NCBI GenBank assembly: GCA_945643635.1 | Contig: CALZFC010000009.1 | Coordinates: 4,918,501 to 4,982,500, forward strand | DNA from: Allodiplogaster sudhausi | Lineage: Eukaryota; Nematoda; Chromadorea; Rhabditida; Diplogasteridae | DNA: 64,000 bases | Direction of reading: 5' to 3' | In this document: positions 35,313 through 49,300 of the stretch, one piece after another | How positions within the stretch are numbered: the first letter of the stretch is position 1 | Layout: every line of letters begins with the position of its first letter | The notes under the pieces: generated by a model | Seen by the model: the letters and a program-made list of their open reading frames with translations, nothing else | Told to the model about the DNA's origin: nothing | Databases searched by the model: none | Position numbers and translations under genes: made by a program

Positions 35313-35952
35313 TTAGAAAATAAGTAAGAAAATCGTATAGTCGAGGAAACAAATGGCTCCGACGATAAGAAGGAAAAATGAGTACATGACTTGTGGAATG
35401 TTGCGGGCTTTTCTCGAAATGCTCTGCATTCTCTGAGCATCCTCGGTGGTCCTGACCATAGTATCACTGGCTGCCTCTCCACTTCTCAGGAAATCCAATC
35501 TCATCCACCTGACAAGACTGAGACTTCTCCTTCCTCGATCTTTGTTGCATGGAATCCCATGGATATCACCACGAAGCAACACGCGTCGATCACAGAAGCG
35601 GAGACCACGTTCCAAGAGTTCAGCCTCGTACCTATGTAGATTCTACGTAGATGGATGGAATGGGCAAACACTGCCTGGCTTATTCAGGAACAACAAAGCA
35701 GTGTTCTTCTAGAATTCTCGAGGACTCCATTTCTTGTGCCTTTCTCATCTCTCCGTATGCAGAGAGGCCAAGGTAACGAGCACCATTAAAGTTCAAGAAG
35801 TCACAAATATGTATCTCAAAGTGAATACTGCTGTCCATTGAACTAGCCCCTATGGCTTCAAATGTGTAGGCTGAAGAATATAGGATAAATTTCCAATCCC
35901 TTAACATCAACGTTTTTCTTCTTTTCAGACCTGAAATTCTGTTACACAACAA
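35313..35952 (-). CDS. Unassigned coding-like frames, possible tail anchor
   Basis: Minus frame 35650-35313 starts after an acceptor-like CTACATAG and reads RYEAELLERGLRFCDRRVL, then EAASDTMVRTTEDAQRMQS. It ends with a hydrophobic C-terminus (VMYSFFLLIVGAICFLDYTI) and a stop, like a tail-anchored protein. A second open frame lies at 35952-35680 (LNFNGARYLGLSAYGEMRK). No phase-matched junction between them was found and I recognise neither. They could be a degraded gene or chance. Confidence 0.22.
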
Positions 35953-37744
35953 TGGCTATGGGTTTAGTTTATTCTCGACAATCGACCATTAACACGGCGT
36001 GGGCATGCCGAGCGGAAACTAGGAAAGAACGAAGTTAAACGAGAGAGAGAGAGAGGAAATGATGCTCAGTAGCTCTGTTTTTGTTCTTAACAATCGGATC
36101 AATACAATATGACAGATCGTAACCGTATGTGCACAGAAAGTCTTTTCTCGCGGCCAAGAATAAACAACAAATAAGCTGAAATGTTGTCTTTGACAAAAGG
36201 TGAAAAACTATCTTATAAATAAAGTAAGGTACAAATGCGCGCGGTGTGAGCTCAGAGTGAGAAGTGGACAAAAAGGAGCGAGCAATCTGATATTCTTTTT
36301 TATGAAAAAATAAAATAAAAAAAAGGTAGAAAAAGGAAGACAATTTCCTGGCGAAAACCTTTCGCGCACGGAAGAGATCTCGGAAACGGCGCAACGGAAA
36401 AGGAAAAGGACATCGAATACAGCTGGGTGGGAACAGAAATACTTAGCTAAAACAAGAAAAAAGAAGGCTGTTTCTATGACGATTCCTCATCCAGAGGGCG
36501 TGTGGATTGCGGCTTCTCTCAATAACAGAGAGGAGGTGTGAAGAGGTGATCAAACTGATGACTCGGGTTCTGCAGGACTGGTTGGAGAGAAGAAGAGATA
36601 ACGATAGAGAGCACAAGGAGAGGAAAGAGATTAGATCAGAGAAGCTGAATAAAAGTGTGCGAGAAAGCACCCATAAGTAGCATGCTCGAGCTAGAGGAGT
36701 ACGATAGAAGCCATGGTCTCCGCCCACCTTCACCTGTCACAACAAGTGAAAGCGCAGAGGGAGGCAGCCTTAGAGAGCAAGCGTTGACACACATCTATGT
36801 ATATATCTTCAATGGATGAATGGTCGCGAGAAGAGATAAAGCCAGACACGGATGCACTAATGAATATGTTATGAGTACATTTGATTAGGCTACGCAGACT
36901 AACAAAAATAGGATACAATGAGGAAGTGAGAATAATGAACAATGCAATACGCAGATGACTGCGAACTAAGAAAGAGAACAAAGAAAACACAGAGGAGTGA
37001 CATTCTGATGAAGAAAACAGAGAGTGAGAGAAAGAGAAAGAAAGGAAGAGAGAAAGAGAGTAAAACAGTGAGCACTGGGTAAAGTAAAGTAGGAAGTGTC
37101 TTAGGATATCTATTGTACGTGTTAAGAAAAGAAAAGAAAGGACCAAGCTTGCCTTCCTCAGAACACCCGTCATCAACATAAGTCCTCGAGGAGAAGGAAC
37201 GAACAGACGGCAAGAGAGAGCACGAAACGGAGAGAGGGGAGAGAGCTAGAGAAAGAGAGAAAAAGAGGTTGGGGGGGGTGGTCGAGGAGTGGGGGTGGAT
37301 ACAGACACCGCTTCCACTCTCCCGCCCTCCTACTCGTTTCGAACGGAGCGTTGCATCGACTTGAACCGACCGGTCGAAGCCCGATTGTCATCTGCAAGGC
37401 AGTAGATCGGAATAATAAATATCGCCGCACCCATTTCGTGGCTGCATATGACAAGCAATTCTGATTAAAAAGAAAAAGGAAGGAAATCTTACGGAAATGA
37501 AGAAAACAATGAGAGAGCCTTCCCGAGATAAAGAGAATGAGAGGGACAAAGAAAGAGGAAGTAGTCGTGCAGATTGAGTTTGCAGACAACAGTAGAATAT
37601 TGATATGAGAACTAGCGAATCTCATCTGGCCCCTTGGACATGAATCTAACTTGTTGGTTGGAGATTTAAAAAAAAATTCAATATGTTGCCCGTCATATAA
37701 TTTAAAGAAAAAAAATCGATTCTAAAGTAAAAAAAAGGAAATGA

Positions 37745-39617
37745 TTACATCTTTGGAAACGCACAACTACTTTGGGTGAGCGTGGAGGCGGAGACGCCCA
37801 TGCACGGCTGCATCGGCCGGATGCTACGGCGGACGGGCGCACTCGATGAGCCTGTAATTTTAGTGTCACCTCAAGTCTGTATTGTGCCACCGCAACCCAC
37901 AGTAATTATTAATTGATTCCCGCTCGTCCTCTCACCCCTTAACTCTCACTCACCATCAGCATCGGAGTTCTCCTCGTCGGCCTCGGAAGAGTCGGCGCCG
38001 CCGCCACTGCAGGCTACGCGGCCGCCGGCGACTCGCGCCTTCTCCTCGTCCATCAACGACGACCTCTGCGACTCGTCGTCGCGGTTGCCGCGCTGCGGTC
38101 GGGCTGCAGTGAACGCTCAAGTTAAGGAAAACTTAATATTACAGGCCAAAGAAGTTGAAAATGCTGATATCTTAAAAATTGGCAACATATGTTTCTGAGT
38201 AATTTACATAGAAATATTTTGAACCTAAAATAAACTCACTGGTGTTTCGATTTCGACTTGTCGGCCTCGTGGACTTAATCGGCTGATCATCGAGGCCGAG
38301 GGAGCGGGCGGACTAAAGCATTTATCAAATTAAAAATGAACGAAGAATTTGCCGCGTTTCTTCAATAGTCCGCCAGAAAAAAGAAGCAAGCCCCCTCGCC
38401 TACCTCATAGTACTCCTCAAGGGCAGCACCCGAAGGTGGCGGCGCGCCGGGCGGCGGCGGCGGGATAAGGTCAATGAGGTTGTGCTTCGGCGGCGTCCTC
38501 CGGCGGCTGCCGTCCGTGCCGCCGAGAGTGCCGGCGTGGAAGCGGCCGTTTGTGCTGCCGCCCGTGCCGTCCGACGACTAAAACCGACGAAATGGATGTT
38601 TACAAAATATTATAAATTGAAACGGGACTCGCAGAAATGAGCACATTCGCGATACCTGAATGTAGCTGATATCGGTGTGGGGTGGACTGTCCGAGTTGCT
38701 GCTGTTTTGATTGCCGCCGACACCGCGGTAGTCACTGCCACGAGAGGAGCGCGATCTAGGGAGATAACATAAGGATTGCAAATAATTGATAGCTTAATAG
38801 CGATAGTAATGAAGAATTCGTCGAACCTTCTGCCGGTTCCATGGTCGGCGAAACGCGGAGGCGGTCCACTGGGCACCGGATTCTTCGGCAGGGCAGGGCC
38901 GCGCAGCATGTGGTCGGAGAGCCAGGCAGGCTGAGTGGACTGCAGCTGCTGCTGCTGTTGCTGAGCAGCTGCCGCAACCAATGTGGTCGTCGCGTACGGG
39001 GATGGATCGTCTTGATACTGAAAACAAGAGACCTCATATGCACAAGCAATAAGATCTTTTTAGAGTGCTATTCTATGCTACGAGACATTAGTTATTCTCT
39101 CACTCTCTCCCACCTGATTGCCGTAGAAGGTCGACATGGTGCCGCCGTTCGTGACCTGCGCGTAGTGGTAGTGCGGCTCGGAGCCCAGCCGATGGAGCGT
39201 GCCTCCGAGCTCGCTCTGAAGCAAAGCCTGCAGGTTAACTCAGTCTTACAATTAGGTACATGTATCAAAACAAAATAATAAAAAAAACCATTAATATTAA
39301 TTTAAGTCATTTTAGCGGCTCATATTTCGACTCTGTTTCAACAAATTTCTTTCTAAATACAGTTCTCTCCGTTTTCAAAGACATTAGCTAACCAACTCCA
39401 CCTCGTATGGATTGTAGAAGTCGTGATGGTTCGGCGTCATCGAATAAAGGGGCGCGCCGCCGCCGCCAATGCCGTTTCCGATGGCCCCTGGCGGCCGATG
39501 TAGAGTGCCTGAGGGCGGCAGGGGGAGCCGGGCGGCCGTGTGGTAGGCAGGCTCGCCCCAGGGAGGCGCTGCCATGCTGCCGTCGTTGATCTTGATGAAT
39601 GGAGCCATCCGGTCACT
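37745..39617 (-). CDS. sax-3: sax-3 exons 18-25: cytoplasmic tail
   Basis: Begins [10 protein letters not shown], a SAX-3 hallmark. Robo tail motifs follow: [10 protein letters not shown] (CC0/CC1-type tyrosine), TDISYIQ, and [15 protein letters not shown] (Ena/VASP-binding CC2-type). Then an acidic region ([12 protein letters not shown]) and the end [17 protein letters not shown], which corresponds to the MGISASTL end of the nematode protein. A run of six Gln (CAG/CAA) lies after the first tyrosine motif at about 38950. Confidence 0.92.
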
Positions 39618-42600
39618 CTGAAATATTGCGTTGCAGTCTTATCCACTATTTGATATATGGAAACTATTTTTAAGTGATTCAAAATACAAAGTTATAAGTA
39701 AGCGTAAACTTGACTGACACTCTGACAAGAGCTGCTCTTCTTGCGTCGAATGAAGAAGGCGATGCAGCCGACCATGAGAAGGAGCCAGAAGAAGACGAGG
39801 AGGCCGACGACGAACCAGCCGCGGTGAAGCAGCGAAGACGTCCACGATTCCATAGACGTATGCTCCTCCAGCGTTTCAGGGGCTGCAAAAGGACATATCA
39901 TATTATGTATTACAGTTTCCTTTTGTTTTCTATTAAAAAAGGGTTCTTTATTTTAGCACTAATAGTGTCGAGCAGCAACCCTGCTGAACTCACTCATGTC
40001 AATGACGTCAGTGCCATGCGCGACTCCGATGCCAGCAGCAGTCCTCGCGGCTACTTTGATCTTGTAGGTCATGCCAGGGCTGAGATGGAAGAGAGTGACA
40101 CTCGCAGCTCGCTCGTTCGTCGTGATGTTTCGGTTGAACTTGGTGCCCTTGCCGAGGATGACTATCTGCAATTTGACAATTCTAAATGACATTAGTATCT
40201 TATCATGTCAATGTAATACGCTTGTTTTGATATCATTTATTCGTCAATCGCCAAAAACTTCGTCTACTCTGACCATTTATTTTCTGGTCACAAAATGGTG
40301 CTAAAACCTTTTCGTATGAAAAGTTGACCTGAAACCCTCGCAGAATGCCGTTCATTCCTTCGGCTGGCGGCGCCCGCCACGAGATGCGAAGCGTCGTTAG
40401 ATTGAGCATGCGAACATGTACGTCGGCGGGCGGCAGCGATGGCGCTGAAAAAAACATTTTTCAAAATAAATTTTATAAGAACACAAACAGCCTTAAAAGA
40501 TTGGAAGCCTGCTAAAAATTTGTTATGATTAAAAGCACTACAAAATAAATGTTGAAGTGTGATTCCGTACGCGCTTCTGCAGTGAGTGCATCCATGGAGT
40601 TGGAGGGAGTGCCCTGGATGACGCCGCTGTACGGGATCACGAAGAACTCGTAGTTCGTGAAGGGCAGAAGCCCGTTCACCACCGCCGACTCACTCGCTGC
40701 GCCGCTCACGTTCACCAGGCTGAACAAGAGAAACTGGATGTCAAAACTAGACTGCATATTTCAGCCAGTTTCAACAGCATTTTTGGTAGAATACGTAAGA
40801 ATAAAATCGAATATTCGGCAAGTATGTAAATTCTGACGGTGTCTCCGCATTCGGTCCGCGCCATTTGACGTAGTATCCCTGAATGAGGTCCTCCTCTGCT
40901 CTCTTCCGCTTCCAGAAGAGTCGCACTGCCGTCGAGTTGATTGTCTTGACTTCCTCCAGCTTGATCAGCTGCTCCGATGTCAGACGAGCACGGCGAGAAG
41001 CCTCGTCGTCGGCAGAAGAAGCTGCAGATTCGGAACCGTCGCCACGGTTGCCTAAAGCGCACTTTTAGAATAATTTTTAAATCATCATTGCTTTTATAAA
41101 CACGAAAATGAATTATTCAGATTTAAAAAAATATACATTTTATTGAAGAAGCCAGCAATTGGTTAATTTTTGCTCAAGATCAGTCTAAGGAAATTGATGG
41201 AAAAGGTGACTTGACGCAAACATTCGTACCGGAGACGGGCGCCGGCTTGGTGACGACGGGCGTGGAGGGAAGAGAAGGAGCACCGATGCCCTTCTCGTTC
41301 TCGGCACGAACCACGAAGAGATACGTGTGCGATGGCTTGAGATGGCGGACGTGGTGGAGCGTCCCTGACACGTAATCGTGCACGTTGAACCATGTCTGAA
41401 CGAAATACATATGAACATATTTGTCTTTTCCTTAAATTTAAAAGGGAGAACTACATATTTATATCTAGAATAAAAGCACATTTGATACTTTTGCCTCGAT
41501 CGATAAACGTTCCTCTTAACATTAGATGTTTCAGAAATGAGCGATATAGAGTCGCTCTAAGTTTGCTTGGAATGAGCACCTGCGACTCCTCCGGACTGTA
41601 GTACTGGAGGACGTAGCCGGTGACTGGCGACGCGCCGTTCCGCTCGGGAGCCGTCCACGAGAGGTCGAGCGAGTCGTGCGAGATGTTCGAAGGGGTCGGC
41701 TGACCGGGCACCGAGGGGAAGGTCGAGGGGTCGGGCATGCGGAAGAACAGCGCCTTCGGGTTCGTGTGCTCTGAGGACAAGAGAAAATTCAAATCGAAAA
41801 AAATATATATCAGGTCAAAAGGATTTTTTCCAATTTTCAATCCACTCTATTTTCGTTAAATGTTTTATATAATAAAAGAAACAAAAGTCACACCTTCTAT
41901 TGTTAAAGAGGCAGTCCATGTCGATTCGCCGTCTTCGTTCGATGCGCGGCAGGTGAACAAGCCAGAGTCACTCTTTCTGCAATCAACAACGTTTCTTTTC
42001 TTTTCTTCTCCATATTCAATTTTCATATTTTTCTCTGGTAAGAACTTTTTTCCGAATCTGCAAGATTCCTTTGATCTTTTGAGCCTACATGATTATGTTG
42101 CCTAGAAAGACGGATGGATTGCTGTATTCCAGCAAGGAAGGACAGCTGTGCATACTGCACAAAGACAGTGGCATCTCTCCATGCCAACTTATGCGGTCCC
42201 TTAGCTTTCATTCGGAGGAAGTGTGGCAGCCTACTGATTAGAGGACTAGGTACTTGTGCCGCATATTTTTTGGACAAAAAAGTCGTGAGTTCTTTTTGTC
42301 CGTCTTGATGTGTGCTCCCAGGCGTGTCAACACGGGCCGATCCACTGCGAGTGGCCATCTGCACTCTGCCACGACAGGTGATGCACGACAGATTGAGTGC
42401 CTCCCAGGCTACTCCGGATGGGGGGAACACTGGCTATTTGAGAGATTATGAAGAACAAGCAGGGGAGTGACAGAGAGGATTTGGAAGAGGGAAAGAGAAC
42501 ATGATAGGGAGATACACAGGTAAGAGAGAAAGAAACAGATCACGAGAGAGAGAGAACGAGCATAGTACATGTGATGTCTCCACTCGTCCTGCCCAAGGAT

Positions 42601-43498
42601 TAGCCTCCTTCCCCATCGTCTTCCCTAATCTCTGCCTGAGCGAGGGAGTGACAGAGAGCAAAAGACCAATTGATGGCCCTGACAAAAACCCTCTCACGCC
42701 TCTGCGAGTTCCCACGATGCCATTGAAGCCAAGTGCTCTTCCCACTGCTCCACGGAATCCCAGGACACGTCCGTATCAGTAGCCGTTGCATTAGCCCATT
42801 AATTCGAAAAGTTGATAAGATAACCCGCCAAAAGAACCATCGATGCTGCTCTGCCCTTCCTTCCCTTCGTGTGCCATATTATTTTCTTATTTTAGGCGTC
42901 ATTTACGGAGGCTTTGATAGGAGGGTGGTGCGCCAGTCGAGGAAAAGAAGGCGAGAAATCAGAAACGATTCAGGAAGAGAATTTGTCTGCTCATTCGTCA
43001 AGTAAACTGTGACCAATTATGGGAGAGGTCTGAAGAAGCCAGAGGCTGGTCACTCTCGACTCGAGACACTTCAACAGTCTGCTCTACTTCTCATGCTAAT
43101 CTCACATTCACTCTCTTTCTCTTTCACTTACTCTCTCCTTCCCCTTTTCGAATAATATTTCTGTTGCTCATTGCTCTCTCATTCTCTCTCCCTCTATTCT
43201 TCTCATTCTTTCTCACCCCCCCCCCTCCTCACCCAATCCAGCTGAGCTCTACCCCGCAGTGCTCTACAGCCATTCTATGCAACGTAGCAGCAGAGATGAG
43301 CGAAAGAGCACAGAAGAATGAGAGATGCAGAGAGGCAAATGATGAGAAAGAGAGTGCGCAAGAATAAGAAGAGAGCGCGTGTTGATTGGACGGCCCATGT
43401 GCTTTGTTCACGTCCTTTCCTAAGACTGTCCAAGGCAAGAGCCCCCGTAGGCGCCAGCTCAAGAGGGGCTTCTTCACTCCTGTGCATTACTTCTCCTG

Positions 43499-43529
<31 letters not shown>

Positions 43530-44694
43530 GCTCTCTCTACAATCCTCGCCTTCTAATTCCCCACAACGTAAAGGAGTGTCAGCTCTCATGTAGCACAACA
43601 ACTCACAAACAATTGAAATGCAACAGGATGTTGACACTTGTGAGTGTTTCGTAAGCGCAGAGTCAGATGTATAAAGAAGAGACATGAAGAGGGTGTACTA
43701 AAATATTATTAGCAATAGTAACATATCTATGTTCAACAAGAAAAGAATACAAACCTTAGCTCTGCAATGTGGAGACTGCCGCCGGAGTGCTGGCTGATAC
43801 GCGAGTCGCCGGCCGTGTCCACGAGCTCGCCGTTCCTGAGCCACGTGATACGAGGCGGGGGCGCGGCGTCCGCGGCATCCGGGAAGGGAGAGACGGCGGC
43901 GGCCTGGCAGGGCAGGATGGCCGACGAGTCCACGGCGATGGTCTGATTCGCCGGGCCATGCTCGATGATCGGCGGCGCGCGCACGTCAACCGCTGCAAAA
44001 TGGAGCACATGGCCAATCACTCTCATTCATTTCTATTAAGTAAAAATTCAGTTTAATTTTGATTTTATTTATAATTTTTTATCTCCTTTTATTGCTCAGT
44101 TTCCCAGTGGATTTCCATTCGATCTACCGCAGTTGGTGCCGTTGAAGGAGCAGAGCGACAGCGCCGACGTCAGGCTGAGAAACGAGCCGAAGACCATGGC
44201 GGCGCCCGGCGGAGAAGCGCGCGGCCGGCGCGCTTTTCATATGGGACACCGACCAGGTTCGGCGGAGGAGGGCGCGAGGGGCAGGGGTCGCCCTAGAGGA
44301 GAGCCAGAGAGACGACGACGAGAAGCTGAGCAGCACGAGAAAATGAGGCGACAGACAAAGATACACACGCACAAGACATCCAGATAGTACACGAAAGGCA
44401 TCAAGAACAGCTGCAGGAACCCACAGAACGGCGTACACTGTGCAAGGACAAAGATGGGCAAAGATAAAATAAATAGTAGAGAAAAGGAGAGAGAGGAGAG
44501 AGAGAGTGAGAGCGCGAGATAATGAGAGATATGACAGGGAGGAGATTGATGTGTTGTTGCGAGACGCACTGTGGACGGGAACGTAGCGGCATATTCAAAC
44601 GGAGGAAGACTCATTTTCAGTGCACATACAGAGCGATGTGTATGAGAGAACGGGGGATGAGAGAGAGATAGAGAGAGAGAAAGAGAGAGAGAGA

Positions 44695-44737
<43 letters not shown>

Positions 44738-45171
44738 AGGCGACAAAGCGTTTTAGGTTCGCAGAAAAGGCTGAAAAAGTGACAGCATATGTGAGGTCGA
44801 TCTCATCTAAAAGGCGCCTGGTTTGAGGCGAGAAAAGGGTCGCACGTGTGTCCCCAGGTTATACATAAGTGAGTGAGAAGAAGGAAAGAGAAAGAGAGAT
44901 AGAGAGAGAGAGAGAGTGCGGTGACAGGCAGTAAAGAGAATCATTGATAGAGAGAGCAGCAGAATGAGGAAAGAGAAGGAGAGAAATATGACTTATTGTA
45001 AGGGCAGTATCCGATGCACAGTTACAGTTCTCCAGCATACTCGGAGAGGCTACGGGGCATGACAGAGATGAGACAGACTACTCGCAGCGGATATAGACTT
45101 GAGGATCGGTAAGACGGGAGCGAAGAGTCTCCAACCGATTCAAGGAATGATCCCAAAGAGGAGGGATGAAA

Positions 45172-45207
<36 letters not shown>

Positions 45208-45243
45208 AAGAGAAGAGAGAGAAAGAGAGAGAGAGAGAGAAAG

Positions 45244-45282
<39 letters not shown>

Positions 45283-46282
45283 AGAAGTGGGATACAGGAA
45301 AGAGAAACAGAAGAGAGGTGAGCGGTGTGTGAATAATTGCTCAACCGACCGGATACAACCGACCATGACGGAGTCGAGCTAAAAGGGGACGGCGATCCCC
45401 ACCGGGTCGGCCGACAGTACTGGAACGAGAAGAATGGAGGAATTGCGAGAGTCATGGAGAGAACAAAAAGAGAGAGAGAGAGAGAGCGACTAAGTGAAAG
45501 AGAGGGGGATAAAGAAAGAAACACAGAGAGAGAGAGAGAGCGCGAGATAGAGAGAACAGCATCGAAAAGTATTCTGCCTTCCAAATCCGACCCGCCAATC
45601 GGACCGCCAAGTATTGCCTCCAACTATTGCTGCTAAGCGTAAAGGAGTAAAGAGGCCGTTCAATTGACCTCACTCAGACGGCGGCGGCAACAGAGGGATG
45701 ATCTTTACTCAAATGGACAACTCGATAGAGAAAGTGAGAGAGAGAGAAAGAAAACATAGAAGAACCAATCATTAAAAGATTTGCAAGTGACCACCCGATA
45801 GACGTGGAATTGCTATAGCCGAGCAGGCTACTTGCACCTCTGCTGAACATTTCTGAGCACAGAGACTCGATTCCATATGGAGATGGAATGCTGCTAAAGT
45901 TATTAATAATAAATTAAACATCCGACTAAGCAGGTGATTCGTCGGATTCTACGCATATAAATGCTGCAGGGCAGCACGGATTCGTCGGCCGGAAATTGCA
46001 ACTCTGTCTTTCGGGGGGAGGGAAGTATTGGCATGAAACAAGAAGAAAGATGCTTGAGGGAAAGAAAGATTGGAGAGTAATAACAGGAATGAGAGAGAGA
46101 CAGGGAGAGAGACAGAGCCGGGTGGATTGAATGTATCATTCCTGCCTCGCTGAGTAGAATGCGTAACAAGGCGAGCGTGCCAAGTGAGGCAAGCGATGGC
46201 CCAAGGGCGCGCATCTTAGGAGAGGAAAAGGACATACGCATATTTACATATTCGCACAACACAGACGATAGCCTCTCTCTAA

Positions 46283-46320
<38 letters not shown>

Positions 46321-49300
46321 GCTTCTCTCACCCTTTCCAACCAACTCCACTGTCTCAGAGACAGGAACCGCACTCTCTGAGCACGCCTTTCCTTCTCTGG
46401 CTTCATCTCTGAGACCCTCCCCCTTTCCTTTCCACATACATACTAACTACACTAATTGTGCCGGCAACGAGGCGTGCGTTGATTCGATCGACACTGCCAG
46501 CTTCTCCTTTTGTCTCCGCCACTTCTCACTTATGGAACAGCTCCAAACAAGGCGAGTTTAACGTCACAAACGAATTTGCATGATGATTAAAGTATACCAT
46601 TGCTCTGATAGTGGCGTAATCATGGCTTGGGAGATCAATTTCAGAAGTAAGAAGAAGCGTCGTGAAACAGCCAATATGATGCCTGACGCTGTCTTTATAG
46701 ACCAATGCCAAGAAGCCCAGGAATGACACAAAAAACAATGAAAGAGAGAAGATGCACCACGCAGATGACGAATACCGAACAGACGCACTACGTGGATCTT
46801 CGCAGGTGAGAACGACAGATGACAAACAGCTCTTCCTTTCTCTCTCTCTCTAGCTCTCTCTCTCTCTCCTCGTCATCCCTTCTCTATCTCACTCAGTCGT
46901 ACTATCTCTCTTACATCTCCACCTTCTTCTCACGGCTTTCTATTGATCCGCGCGATTGTCAGTCCATTCTGTTTCTTTGCCATTGGCGCGGCGCGGAAGT
47001 CAGTCATTTGCTGAAAGGCGATATCCAGCCAGCGAATGTGTACAAAGGGAGAGAATTGAGAGAGAAGAGAGAAGGTAGAAGAAAAAGAGGGTGAGAGAGA
47101 AGGTAGAAGAAAAGAGGGTGAGAGAGACAGAGAAACACACAGAGAGAAAGCACCTTTTTCCGCTCTACCTTTTTTCCGTTCATTTTGGTGACTGGTAAGA
47201 CGAGCTAAGCTAATTGGTCGGTAAGCCAAACGACAGGTGGCTAGCAGGCAGGATTTTCAGATTTTGATTGTATTGACTCATCCTAAATATGCTAATCATC
47301 CTCTAAATGAAGATTCCAGCCCTTGATACGGATGGAAGAGAGCAAGGCAACGCAGAAGTCAACCTGGTACAAACGCCATATCAGGATGTCGCCAGAGAGG
47401 GTAGCTAGGCAAACAAAAAGGATTAGTGGGCGAGCGAGAGAGAGAGATACGTGAAATGACAATCTTCAAGAGAGCAAGCCGGGAGGGCATATGTCGGTAC
47501 ACAAAGAATGTCTCTTCTGAAAAAAAGAATGCAAAAGGCAGTTGAGACGCGGTGGCAAGGTGAAGAAGAAGCGAAAGGTGTTGCAAGAGGAATGCTATGG
47601 AATGCATTAGATTCTGGTTGTCAGTTAACGGAGATAATAAATGGACCCGAGTAGAAAGTCAGCTACTCGAGTCCGATAGAAGACAGCGGAAATGTCAGGA
47701 CTGATCCTACTTTGATTTCAGTCCGACAGCGAAACAAGTGGATGCGATCAACAAGCTCAGATATGTTGGCGAGATTGAGCAGAGAGAGGTAGCGGGAGGA
47801 TAACACTGAGAAAGCCTTTCAGCGCACCGCACCAACTGCCACTTTGAGCCAGTACGCAAGTAAGACGATGACATGTAAGAACGATTGTCAGGCAGTTATC
47901 GACAGCTCGAGATAGTGGAATTGATGGGGATGAGAGAAGGGGAGAGAGAGATGCAGAGGAGAAGAGAGACAAGGCAAGAGTGAGAGGCAGGCAGAGAGAG
48001 AGAGAGAGATGCAGAGAAGAAGAGAGACAAGGCAAGAGTGAGGCAGAGAGCGCGAGCGATCCCTCCCGCATGCGTGTTACATCAACGAAGTGACCGATGG
48101 ACAAGCTATACGCTGATCAGGAGAGGGAAAGAAGTTGAAGCCAGCGGTAAAACGGCTCTAACCGCGAAATGAGCAGCAGAAGAGCAGGAGAGAGCAGGAG
48201 AGAGAGAGAGGGAGAGAGAAAGGGAGAGAGAGAGAGAAAGCCGTTCTCCTTATAAGGAAGTGACCAATCAATGCCACGGCTTGTTTGAACAAGGAAGGTG
48301 ATAAGAGGGAGAGGGTGGCAAGTGGGAAGCAGAGGGAGAGAAGACCAGAGATAGTGTTAAGATCATTAAGCAAACGAGGGATCAGGAAAATGGAATGAAA
48401 TAGAGTGATTATGGCAAGCATATTGCAACTTTCGAGTGCTATACTCAGAAGAGTTCGGAGAGCTCAGAGTGCAGAAGCAACATTGAACAGAATGGTCGTT
48501 CATAACAGTTGGCTCCGGGAGAAAAGGGCAAGAAGTGAAAAAGAGGGTCACTTGCTGTTCGGAGCCCCAGTTCTCTCTATCTCCAGCTCTTTCCGTTTTC
48601 CCTTCCTCCCACCGCTTCTCTATCCATCTTCATCTTCAGGCTTCCAATAAATGCAGTACAGCCGGCGTGTGAGCTGAGCACTGAGCATGAGGAAGAGAGT
48701 GGGAGAGAGAGAGAAAGAGAGAGAGAAAGTGATAGAGAGATTGCATGGAAAGGAGAAGAGAGCGAGAGAGAGAACGAAAGAGAGAGAGAGAGAGAGACAT
48801 CAAGCGAATGGTGGTGTTCGGTTCTAAGTCGCCTTATTTCCCGGATGCTTCTTCCTTTTCTCTATTGTCCTCTTCCTCTCAATTCCAGCTTCTCTCTCCC
48901 TCGCACGCCGTTTTCCCACAGGCGACAATGAAGAGGATCGAAAGAAGCAATCTGCATGAATGCATGGAGAGTGGGCCGAGAAACAGTCGCCTTGTGATTG
49001 GGAGGAGACTCGGCACAACAGACAAGGCAGAACAAGAAGAAAGCAAGCAAGCTGATAGCACGAACATCTCATGATAGAAACGAAAGGAGTAAACACAAAA
49101 GTGATGACTGTATCGCCCTTTCGCAAGTGATGGGTCATATCATCTGCCTATTAATCGGAGCAGAAGAAGAATGAATGCAGAAAAGTTAACTGAAATCCCA
49201 GAGAGAATTCCGTCAACAATGAACAGAATTTCAGTAGTTGTGTGATGTGTCCCTCGGCAGGTCCCTCTTAGGAACAAAACAAAATAAACAAACAAAAAAC

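Larger units (their letters stand above)
32248..37744. other. Intergenic between LTR element and sax-3 3' end
   Basis: (GA)n tracts at 32532-32574, 33360-33387, 33559-33598 and 34456-34478; a 47-bp tandem duplication at 34921; a weak coding candidate at 35313-35952. The rest is AT-rich or purine-rich with no recognised gene. No clear sax-3 poly(A) signal was found just below 37745. Confidence 0.45.

Noticed and set aside
45078..45623. 181-residue frame dominated by Ser-Leu repeats
   Set aside because: Direct translation of (CT)n microsatellites. The same holds for frames at 14493-14936, 55176-55829 and 56143-56742.
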